From Alkalihalobacillus alcalophilus ATCC 27647 = CGMCC 1.3604 (GTDB lineage: Bacteria; Bacillota; Bacilli; Bacillales; Bacillaceae_D), in the NCBI RefSeq assembly GCF_000292245.2, contig NZ_ALPT02000020.1, positions 1-57,974 of the forward strand: a DNA stretch of 57,974 bases, read 5' to 3'. Shown one piece after another: positions 17,476 to 24,013 of this stretch. Every line of letters starts with the position of its first letter. The first letter of the stretch is position 1. Both the position numbers and the translations under genes were made by a program. The notes beneath the pieces were generated by a model. That model was not told the origin of the DNA, did no database searches, and was given only the letters and a program-made list of their open reading frames with translations.

Positions 17476-17504
17476 ATTATAACGAATATTCAGAAAACGT
17501 TGTA
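17476..17504 (-). promoter_or_regulatory. Putative promoter of the response regulator-kinase-cupin transcript
   Basis: A perfect -10 (TATAAT, 17481-17476) lies 17 bp from a weak -35 (TACAAC, 17504-17499). The weak -35 suits a regulated promoter. Confidence 0.5.
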
Positions 17505-17651
17505 CTGTTTTTTTCATTTCATCCAAAAAAAACACAAATGATACGTAATGGACTCTCTTGTTGTAAGCCTTTTCATCTCTTAAGATTAAGCTACATTTCA
17601 ATGGTAACAATCAAAATGTTCACTTCTAAGTTGAAACGGATTGTTTTTAGT

Positions 17652-17752
17652 TAACCAAAACGGAGGCAGTGGAACGACCGGAGACTCCTGCAGGATTAGT
17701 GAGGGACGGGAGACCTCGCAGCTTTTAGCGACGAGGCTTCGCTTTATATTAA
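17652..17752 (+). repeat. Dispersed palindromic repeat forming the importer operon leader
   Basis: About 100 bp containing GGAGACTCCTGCAGG and GGGAGACCTCGCAGC with a GACGAGGC arm. The start (CCAAAACGGAG..AGTGGAA..CCGGAG) matches a second copy on the minus strand at 50283-50363. The end (GGCTTCGCTTTATATTAA, 17735-17752) is the exact reverse complement of the TTAATATAAAGCGAAGCC boundary of unit 4 in the pheS leader array. It lies between the divergent regulator and importer genes and ends at the ribosome binding site of the latter. The open frame through it is fortuitous. Confidence 0.75.
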
Positions 17753-17763
17753 AGGAGGGTAAT

Positions 17764-18732
17764 ATGACGATGCATGTTGAAACGGACAAGTCACAACCAA
17801 TAAAAAAGATAGCGAGAAAAGAGAAGTTAAGACGCAATTTGAGATCGATTTGGAAATATAAAGCTCTTTATTTAATTGCTTTACCAGGCGTTGCTTATTT
17901 TATCATCTTTAAATACATCCCTTTACTCGGCTCCATCATTGCATTTCAAGACTACAATATTTTTAAAGGTATAAGAGATAGTGAATGGGTTGGTTTTGCA
18001 CAATTTGAAAAAATGTTCAATTATTCAGAGTTTTTAAGAATTCTCCAAAATACACTTTTAATTAATTTTTATGATTTACTTTTTGGCTTTACAGCTCCAA
18101 TCATTCTCGCCTTAATGCTTAATGAGGTTCGCAAACTAGTACTTAAACGAATGATTCAAACAATTGTCTACATGCCACATTTTCTTTCTTGGGTTATTAT
18201 TAGTGGGATTTTTATTGGCATTTTATCTCCTTCTACTGGGCTTGTAAATAAAGTGATAGAATTATTTGGCTTTGAGTCACAATACTTCCTTGGTGACAAT
18301 AGTTTTATCCGTTCCATCATCGTTGGATCTGGTATTTGGCGTGATACAGGGTGGGGTACAATTATTTATTTAGCCGCACTAGCTGGAATTAATCCGAATT
18401 TATATGAAGCAGCGGAAGTAGATGGGGCTAATCGCTGGCAACAAACTTGGAGTATCACCTTACCTGCCCTCTTACCTACGATTACTGTTTTATTTTTATT
18501 ACAAATTGGAAACTTTTTAGATTTTGGCTTTGAACGTGTCTACGTATTTTTAAATCCCTTAAATCGAGAAAATGGAGAGATTTTTGATACGTATATTTAT
18601 CATGCTGGACTCCTTCAAAATCAATTTAGTTATACGACTGCTGTTGGTATTTTTAAATCAGTCGTCGGTCTCATTCTTTTAGTTGGGGCGAACTTTTTAA
18701 GTAAAAAGACAACAGGAAATAGTTTATATTAA
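17764..18732 (+). CDS. LplB/AlgM1-type ABC sugar transporter permease
   Basis: First permease of a CUT1-type importer for oligosaccharides, 322 aa. It has a basic cytoplasmic N-terminus and about six membrane helices starting at IALPGVAYFIIFKYIPLLG. The conserved EAA loop that contacts the ATPase reads EAAEVDGANRWQ...LPALLP. The reading frame extends to 17641 through a repeat, but the ATG at 17764 follows AAAGGAGGG and gives the family length (LplB is about 318 aa). In Sphingomonas, AlgM1 of the alginate importer is of this type. No ATPase gene is adjacent, as is usual for Bacillus CUT1 systems that share MsmX. Confidence 0.9.
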   Translation: MTMHVETDKSQPIKKIARKEKLRRNLRSIWKYKALYLIALPGVAYFIIFKYIPLLGSIIAFQDYNIFKGIRDSEWVGFAQFEKMFNYSEFLRILQNTLLINFYDLLFGFTAPIILALMLNEVRKLVLKRMIQTIVYMPHFLSWVIISGIFIGILSPSTGLVNKVIELFGFESQYFLGDNSFIRSIIVGSGIWRDTGWGTIIYLAALAGINPNLYEAAEVDGANRWQQTWSITLPALLPTITVLFLLQIGNFLDFGFERVYVFLNPLNRENGEIFDTYIYHAGLLQNQFSYTTAVGIFKSVVGLILLVGANFLSKKTTGNSLY

Positions 18733-18747
18733 GACAGGGGGATAATA

Positions 18748-19629
18748 ATGGCCATTAAAGATAGTACGCCACGTAAAATATTTTTATTTTCAAATATCAC
18801 ATTACTTATTTTCATTTCACTACTAATGCTCCTCCCTATTTTACATGTCGTCGCTCAATCGTTTAGTAGCTCTGGGGCGATCGATCGGGGAGAAGTGAGC
18901 CTTTTTCCTGTCCAGTTTACGTTAGACAATTATCTTTTTGTCTTTCAAGATATGAGTATTTGGAGGTCTTTTGGTGTTACCGTATTTATTACAGTGTTTG
19001 GTACACTATTTAATTTAATTGCAACTGCCTCTCTCGCGTACCCACTTTCTAGAAAGGAGTTTATCGGCCGACGTTATTTATTATTTATGGTGCTTTTTAC
19101 AATGATTTTCTCAGCACCCTTAATTCCTACTTATTTATTAATCCAACAGCTAGGGTTACTTAACTCATTATGGGCGTTGATTCTACCTACTTCCATTAGT
19201 GCCTTTAATTTCTTTGTCATGCGTTCATTCTTTTTACAAATCCCACAAGAATTAATAGACGCTAGCCGAATGGATGGATGTAGCGAGTTACGTATCCTCC
19301 TTCAAATTATTTTGCCTTTGTCCAAGCCAGCACTAGCAACTCTCGGTATTTTTTACGCTGTGTTTCATTGGAACACTTATTTTCACGCTTTAATGTTTAT
19401 TAGTGATAGAAAATTATATCCCTTGCAAGTAAAATTAAGAGAAATGATTGCCGATGACTCTCTTGTAGCGGATCCTACCTCTGATATTTTTACAACAATG
19501 CTTTCAAGCTCACCAGAAGGTATTAAAATGGCTGCTATTGTCGTTGCGACTATACCTATTCTGATGATTTATCCTTTCCTCCAACGCTATTTTATTAAAG
19601 GCTTTATGCTAGGAAGTATTAAAGATTAA
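18748..19629 (+). CDS. YtcP/AlgM2-type ABC sugar transporter permease
   Basis: Second permease of the importer, 293 aa with six predicted membrane helices. The first is LFSNITLLIFISLLMLLPIL. The EAA-type loop is DASRMDGCSELR...LPLSKPAL; Asp and Ser replace the usual Glu and Ala, which is common in this subfamily. The ATG at 18748 has GGGGG upstream and lies 15 bp after the first permease, so they form an operon. Together they should make the heterodimeric channel for oligouronate uptake. Substrate assignment rests on context. Confidence 0.9.
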   Translation: MAIKDSTPRKIFLFSNITLLIFISLLMLLPILHVVAQSFSSSGAIDRGEVSLFPVQFTLDNYLFVFQDMSIWRSFGVTVFITVFGTLFNLIATASLAYPLSRKEFIGRRYLLFMVLFTMIFSAPLIPTYLLIQQLGLLNSLWALILPTSISAFNFFVMRSFFLQIPQELIDASRMDGCSELRILLQIILPLSKPALATLGIFYAVFHWNTYFHALMFISDRKLYPLQVKLREMIADDSLVADPTSDIFTTMLSSSPEGIKMAAIVVATIPILMIYPFLQRYFIKGFMLGSIKD

Positions 19630-19708
19630 GAAGTAGAGACTTAAAAATACACAAAGATACCTAAAAAGAATCCATTCACTCTTTGATAATATCCTGTTAG
19701 TTTATTAA

Positions 19709-19723
19709 ATGTAAGCACTTACA
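19709..19723 (+). promoter_or_regulatory. Candidate cre or LacI-type operator before the binding-protein gene
   Basis: ATGTAAGCACTTACA contains the palindrome-like TGTAAG/CTTACA and fits the cre consensus except for CA in place of CG at the centre. The site before citZ (50029-50043) has the same one deviation. It lies 20 bp upstream of the start codon, so it would act on transcripts starting at or before it. Confidence 0.55.
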
Positions 19724-19743
19724 ATATCTTAGGGGGGCATTTT

Positions 19744-21330
19744 ATGCAAAATCGTTTCGTTGTCCATTTGATTTGGCTCTTCATTCTCATTTTTTTAGTT
19801 GCTTGTTCAAGTAACAATAACACGTCCACTGATTCATTAAGTAATGACACGAGTAAAAATGAAACGACAAATGAACAAGATGAGCCACTTGAATTTTCTA
19901 TATCTATGAGAACTCTTGCTACTGAATATGTCGAAAACCATCCAGATATTAATAATGACAAATGGGTACATGAGCTAGAGAATCTCACGAACTCAGATAT
20001 CCATATTGAGCTAATTCCTCACAGAGAGTATGTCGAACGAATGACGTTACTACTGGCATCTGGTGATATCCCCGATGTAGTCCAAGTATCAGGTGGCTTA
20101 TACGGACCAGAGCTTGCAGGAGCAGTTGAAGCTGGAGTCTTTATGCCCTTAAATGAGTTATTGGAAGAGCACGGACAAAATTTATTAAGTGTTGTTCCAC
20201 AAGAAGCTTGGGACCAGGTTACAGATGCTGATGGCATCATATATGCGATTCCCGATTATTTAGCCAATCGTTCTCGTCGTGGTATGGCGATTCGAATGGA
20301 TTTACTTGAACAAACAGGATTAGATATCCCTAAAACAACTGACGAATATTTAGCCGTCCTTCGTGCCTTTAAGGAGCTTGGTGTAGAAAATCCTTATCAA
20401 GGTCGGGAGCAATTCAAATATGCAGACACGTTCTTTGGAGCCTTTGATGCTTATCCATATCAATGGGAATTCTACGAAGGTGAAGTTGTTCCTAAATTCA
20501 TGGCCGGAGATAAAATATTAGATGCATTAGAATTTTACCGAATTATGTATGAAGAGGGCTTAATTCATCCTGAATTCTTAACCACACCTCAACCTGTATA
20601 CCGTAGTAACATTATTGCAGGGAAAGCTGGAATGTGGTCGATGAATGCTGAGGAAGTTCTATCGTGGGAACAGGAAATTCAATCAAATATTCCTGAAGCT
20701 AGAGTGGAAATTATTCCTTCTCCTGTTGGAACAGACGGAAAAGGCGGTCATTACCTTTACAACTCAACAACACGTGCATTCTTAATTAATAATAGTACTG
20801 ATGTTGATATTAAACGTCTCATTCAATTCTTTGACTGGCAAGTATCTGAAGAAGCAGAGAACTTCTTTACTTTCGGCCTTGAAGGAGACACATACACCGT
20901 TTCCTCGGACGGGAACTTAGATTATACAGTCCCAACAGACATTAATAGCATCAATGAACAACGATATCGTAATTACTGGCTCTGGCTAATACGTGATGCT
21001 ACTTTTACACGAGGCGTCCTTGAGCAATCCGACGATGGGCAAAAGTTGATTGAGATCTTTGATGGCATTTTAGCTGAAGAAGGTCGCGACAGTATTTTCT
21101 TTGACCCACCTTTAGATACATTACAATCAAATCCAGAGATTCGCCCTGGAAGTGATGTTCCGGCCGACTTATGGTTAACAGGTGCCGCTGAAATCATCTT
21201 AGGTCGAAAACCACTCGAATATCATGAGGAGATTATTAAAAATTGGTTAAATAAAGGGGGAGCACAAGTGATTGAAGAAGCCACACAACGGTATAATGAT
21301 GGTGTAGGAATACAAATACCTGAGGAATAA
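19744..21330 (+). CDS. LplA/AlgQ-type solute-binding lipoprotein
   Basis: Extracellular oligosaccharide-binding lipoprotein of the importer, 528 aa, close in size to the alginate-binding proteins AlgQ1/AlgQ2. It has a lipoprotein signal peptide ending in the lipobox LVAC with Cys21 as the lipid-attached residue, then an Asn/Ser/Thr-rich linker. The mature domain starts at about residue 48. Family features include LLASGDIPDVVQVSGG, WDQVTDADGIIYAIPD and GMAIRMDLLEQTGLDIP. I do not see the DxNxxG-type calcium-binding loop found in many LplA-like proteins (the matching stretch reads FKELGVENPYQGREQF). The ATG at 19744 follows AGGGGGG. The 114-bp gap to the permease holds an operator-like palindrome, so it may also be transcribed alone at higher level. 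Confidence 0.88.
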   Translation: MQNRFVVHLIWLFILIFLVACSSNNNTSTDSLSNDTSKNETTNEQDEPLEFSISMRTLATEYVENHPDINNDKWVHELENLTNSDIHIELIPHREYVERMTLLLASGDIPDVVQVSGGLYGPELAGAVEAGVFMPLNELLEEHGQNLLSVVPQEAWDQVTDADGIIYAIPDYLANRSRRGMAIRMDLLEQTGLDIPKTTDEYLAVLRAFKELGVENPYQGREQFKYADTFFGAFDAYPYQWEFYEGEVVPKFMAGDKILDALEFYRIMYEEGLIHPEFLTTPQPVYRSNIIAGKAGMWSMNAEEVLSWEQEIQSNIPEARVEIIPSPVGTDGKGGHYLYNSTTRAFLINNSTDVDIKRLIQFFDWQVSEEAENFFTFGLEGDTYTVSSDGNLDYTVPTDINSINEQRYRNYWLWLIRDATFTRGVLEQSDDGQKLIEIFDGILAEEGRDSIFFDPPLDTLQSNPEIRPGSDVPADLWLTGAAEIILGRKPLEYHEEIIKNWLNKGGAQVIEEATQRYNDGVGIQIPEE

Positions 21331-21350
21331 AATATTAATGAGGTAATACT

Positions 21351-21385
21351 AAAGGGACTGTCTGAGCACAGCCCCTTTCTTTTTT
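21351..21385 (+). terminator. Terminator of the importer operon
   Basis: AAAGGGACTG (21351-21360) pairs with CAGCCCCTTT (21369-21378) with one A-C mismatch and is followed by CTTTTTT. Confidence 0.88.
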
Positions 21386-21950
21386 ACATTCGAAAAAAAT
21401 CAGCCCACTTAATTGTTTCTTCTTTTTTTCTAAAGATTAATAAACAAAGAAGTAAAATAAGCGTTAATGTAATCGTTCCTGTTAATGGGAGTTGGTGAAT
21501 CATATCACCAAACGCTGTATAAATAATCGCCGGTGGTAAGACAAAAAGAATGGAACGAATCACATAATCACGAAAATGATTAGTCGTTTCAAAAACATAT
21601 AAGGAGACAAAATGAAAATGAATAAAAGGAATGAGACGAATCACCATCAATTGTAAATCCGTTAACTTATTGCCATTTTTCAAGATTTTCCCTTTAAGTT
21701 GCGAGAGCTTCTTGCCGAAATTAGGAAAATAATGAATGAGTAAATAGAAAAAAAGACTTGTTAAAGTTAGTCCAATAACGGAATATAACGATCCGTATAA
21801 AGTACCAAAAATATATCCTCCTACTAAACAAGTTATTAAGACAGGTATAAATAAAAACGGACGAATAATATGTAGTACAACAAAAAAGAATGGGGCTAGC
21901 CAACCACTAGCTTCAATAAACTGCCTGGCCGCTTCAATTTTTTCGTTCAT
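21384..21950 (-). CDS. TVP38/TMEM64 (VTT, DedA-like) family membrane protein
   Basis: A 188-aa integral membrane protein with about five hydrophobic segments. It has the family hallmarks: a FLFIPVLITCLVGGYIFG re-entrant-type segment with GGYIFGTLYGSLYSVIG, and a later RLIPFIHFHFVSLYV. VTT proteins act in membrane lipid or small-molecule transport; the role here is unknown. B. subtilis YqeD and YtxB belong to the same family. It is 25 bp from ysdA and probably cotranscribed with it. The ATG at 21950 is preceded by a GGGGGG-type ribosome binding site. Confidence 0.85.
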   Translation of the reverse strand: MNEKIEAARQFIEASGWLAPFFFVVLHIIRPFLFIPVLITCLVGGYIFGTLYGSLYSVIGLTLTSLFFYLLIHYFPNFGKKLSQLKGKILKNGNKLTDLQLMVIRLIPFIHFHFVSLYVFETTNHFRDYVIRSILFVLPPAIIYTAFGDMIHQLPLTGTITLTLILLLCLLIFRKKEETIKWADFFRM

Positions 21951-21975
21951 TCGATGCCCCCCCTTCTCGTATAGT

Positions 21976-22251
21976 TTATGTTCGTTCCCCTAAGAAGATG
22001 AAGATGACCATAAAAAATTGTACAAATAAAATGAGTGGAATTCCGACTGTGAAACTTTTATGTTTCGTTTTATGTCGATACACCTTCATCGCATTAAACA
22101 CACCAAAACTCCCGCCAATAATCGCAATAAAAAAGAGCGTCTTTTCCGGGATTCTTCGTTCTTTTCTTTGTGCCTTCCTTTTATCCTGAGCCATGGTCGT
22201 GTAACCAATGAAGTTAATCATTACTAGATACATAAGCAGTAACGGCATCAT
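21976..22251 (-). CDS. ysdA: DUF1294 small membrane protein YsdA
   Basis: A 91-aa membrane protein of the DUF1294 family. Conserved features are the Tyr-Thr-Thr-Met-Ala-Gln-Asp-Lys stretch, RRIPEKTLFFIAIIGGSFGV and KTKHKSFTVGIPL, with about three membrane segments. The frame can be read from 22290, but the double ATG at 22251 and 22248 has AGGGGGAA at the right distance and fits the 89-aa B. subtilis protein. It sits directly downstream of rplT as in B. subtilis but behind the rplT terminator. Function unknown. Confidence 0.88.
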   Translation of the reverse strand: MMPLLLMYLVMINFIGYTTMAQDKRKAQRKERRIPEKTLFFIAIIGGSFGVFNAMKVYRHKTKHKSFTVGIPLILFVQFFMVIFIFLGERT

Positions 22252-22273
22252 CTTTATTCCCCCTTTCTCTAAA

Positions 22274-22312
22274 TGAAAAAAAGCCGACAAAGTTGTATAT
22301 TAGCTTTGTCGA
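22274..22312 (-). terminator. Terminator of infC-rpmI-rplT
   Basis: On the minus strand GTCGACAAAG and CTTTGTCGGC (within 22283-22312) pair and are followed by seven T residues. It lies just after rplT. Confidence 0.9.
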
Positions 22313-22334
22313 CTCTTTTCCTTATTTATTCTTA

Positions 22335-22694
22335 TTAAGCATTTAAGCTAGCTTTAGCTTTAGAAGCTAATTCAGCAAATGCTTTTTCATCGTTAATCGC
22401 TAAGTCAGCTAAGATTTTACGGTTAACATTGATTTCAGCTAATTTTAAACCGTGCATTAAACGGCTGTAAGAAAGACCGTTGATGCGTGCAGCTGCGTTG
22501 ATACGCGTAATCCATAGCTTACGGAAATCGCGTTTTTTCTGACGACGATCACGATAAGCATATAGTAAGGACTTCATAACTTGTCCTTGTGCTGATTTAA
22601 ATAATGTATGTTTAGAACCGTAATAACCTTTTGCTAACTTTAATACCTTTTTACGACGACGACGTGCGACATAACCGCCTTTTACTCTTGGCAT
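22335..22694 (-). CDS. rplT: 50S ribosomal protein L20
   Basis: L20 binds 23S rRNA early in 50S assembly. In Firmicutes it also binds the leader of its own operon to repress it. The 119-aa protein has the normal length, a long basic N-terminal helix (GGYVARRRRKKVLKLAKGYYG) and the conserved RINAAARINGLSYSRLMHGL. Third gene of infC-rpmI-rplT, 35 bp after rpmI, with a GGAGG ribosome binding site. The L20 leader element at 23490-23708 fits this autoregulation. Confidence 0.98.
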   Translation of the reverse strand: MPRVKGGYVARRRRKKVLKLAKGYYGSKHTLFKSAQGQVMKSLLYAYRDRRQKKRDFRKLWITRINAAARINGLSYSRLMHGLKLAEINVNRKILADLAINDEKAFAELASKAKASLNA

Positions 22695-22729
22695 CGAAGT
22701 TACCTCCTTTTTTTATCCGAACAGATTGA

Positions 22730-22930
22730 TTATTTTTTGTACGTTAACATTTGACGAATGCGTTTGAAATCACCTGAGTGCACAATAGCAGATTTTCTTA
22801 ATTTACGTTTCTGCTTTTGAGATTTGTTACCAAACATATGGCTAGTAAAAGCGTGAGCACGCTTAAGCTTTCCAGATCCAGTCTTTTTAAAACGCTTAGC
22901 CGCGCCTCTGTGAGTTTTCATTTTTGGCAT
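22730..22930 (-). CDS. rpmI: 50S ribosomal protein L35
   Basis: L35 is a small basic 50S protein. The 66-aa sequence is full length and begins MPKMKTHRGAAKRFKKTGSG, the family signature; further on is KSQKQKRKLRKS. It lies 34 bp after infC in the standard IF3-L35-L20 operon, with GGAGG in front of the ATG. Confidence 0.98.
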   Translation of the reverse strand: MPKMKTHRGAAKRFKKTGSGKLKRAHAFTSHMFGNKSQKQKRKLRKSAIVHSGDFKRIRQMLTYKK

Positions 22931-22964
22931 AACTGAGGTCCTCCTTATTATAAAAGTTCAGCTG

Positions 22965-23480
22965 TTACTTTTCTGCTTGTGGTGCCAAGATAAGAAACAT
23001 GCTACGACCTTCCATCTTTGGCTTAGATTCAACTACCGCAATATCCTCGCATTCTTTAGCAAGTCGCTCTAATACAACTTTACCAATTTGAGAGTGAGTA
23101 ATCGCACGTCCGCGGAAACGGATTGCTGCTTTTACTTTATCTCCTTTTTCAAGGAATTTACGGGCGTTACGAAGCTTTGTATTAAAATCATGATCCTCAA
23201 TGGTCGGGCTCAAACGAACCTCTTTAACATTGATAACCTTTTGTTTTTTACGCGCTTCTTTGTCTTTCTTTTGTTGCTCGTAACGGAACTTTCCGTAGTC
23301 CATAATTCGACATACAGGTGGTTTCGCTGTTGGAGCGACACACACTAAATCAAGATTAACGTTTTGGGCCATTTCAAGTGCTTCTTGCTTTGTCTTCACA
23401 CCGATTTGGTCACCATTAGCTCCAATGACACGTACTTCACGAGCACGAATTCCTTCATTGACTAACATGTCTTTACTAAT
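22965..23480 (-). CDS. infC: Translation initiation factor IF-3 (AUU start)
   Basis: IF-3 binds the 30S subunit, prevents early joining of 50S and checks start codon selection. An N-terminal domain (VNEGIRAREVRVIG, PPVCRIMDYGKFRYEQQ) and a C-terminal domain (VKEVRLSPTIEDHDFNTK, KFLEKGDKVKAAIRFRGR) are joined by a basic linker. An ATG is at 23468, but upstream of it the frame reads Ile-Ser-Lys-Asp, identical to the start of B. subtilis InfC. The ATT at 23480-23478 (or the adjacent ATT at 23483) is spaced correctly from GGAGGTGG. A rare AUU start is the known device for IF-3 autoregulation. 171 aa. Confidence 0.95.
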   Translation of the reverse strand: MSKDMLVNEGIRAREVRVIGANGDQIGVKTKQEALEMAQNVNLDLVCVAPTAKPPVCRIMDYGKFRYEQQKKDKEARKKQKVINVKEVRLSPTIEDHDFNTKLRNARKFLEKGDKVKAAIRFRGRAITHSQIGKVVLERLAKECEDIAVVESKPKMEGRSMFLILAPQAEK

Positions 23481-23489
23481 AATCAGCCA

Positions 23490-23708
23490 CCTCCAAAAGA
23501 TTTTAGCGGATCAAAGCATTGCATTCCCATGCTTTAGGGAAAATAACCTTTTTTTATCGCTTTAAGGCAATAAAAAAAGTGTAGGCGCTAGACGCCCACA
23601 CTTGTACATTCACTAATCATGAATCCCATCATACCTGGCAACTGCTCAATGAGCGTCAATCAGGTGAGAAGCGGGCGCTTCTGCTTGCTTTGTTTCCATA
23701 TTCGATTC
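23490..23708 (-). ncRNA. L20 leader (autoregulatory leader of infC-rpmI-rplT)
   Basis: The untranslated leader contains the segment GCTTCTCACCTGATTGACGC and TTGCCAGGTATGA, which I recognise from the Firmicutes L20 leader. It ends with a strong intrinsic terminator at 23577-23603 (AAGTGT..GCG / CGC..ACACTT, then TTTTTTT) upstream of infC. Binding of L20 is expected to favour termination. Confidence 0.88.
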
Positions 23709-23714
23709 TAAATA

Positions 23715-23744
23715 ACTATATCACGATCAATTGAAGAGTGTCAA
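23715..23744 (-). promoter_or_regulatory. SigA-type promoter of the infC operon
   Basis: TTGACA (23744-23739) and TATAGT (23720-23715) with an 18-bp spacer, directly upstream of the L20 leader. Confidence 0.82.
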
Positions 23745-24013
23745 CTCAAAATGACTGACCTTGTTATTTTAACGAATCTTTTCAATAAATGCAATGGGAA
23801 ATTGACATTTTTTTAAGATATCCACTATTTTCATGTTTAATTTGCTTCATTTTTGGGTATATAAGCACACAGAGAGCTGAAAGTGAGAACGTTATCTTCC
23901 TGTGTCACTTGATATACAGAGACCACTGAGAAATACCGGATATGAGCTTAATTTGTCTTACTCCGCGAGCAGTATACCCTACACGTTCCGCAGGTCTCCC
24001 GTTTTTAGTCCAC
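23745..24013. other. Intergenic region after thrZ with a degenerate repeat remnant
   Basis: No gene is visible. The part at about 23955-24010 reads on the minus strand ACGGGAGACCTGCGG ... CGCGGAGTAAGAC. It resembles fragments of the repeat family at 17652-17752 and 50283-50363, so it is probably a decayed copy. No clear terminator for thrZ was found here. Confidence 0.5.

Noticed and set aside
17641..17763. N-terminal extension of the LplB-type permease
   Set aside because: The extra residues are translated from a dispersed repeat. The ATG at 17764 has the AAAGGAGGG site and gives the normal family length.
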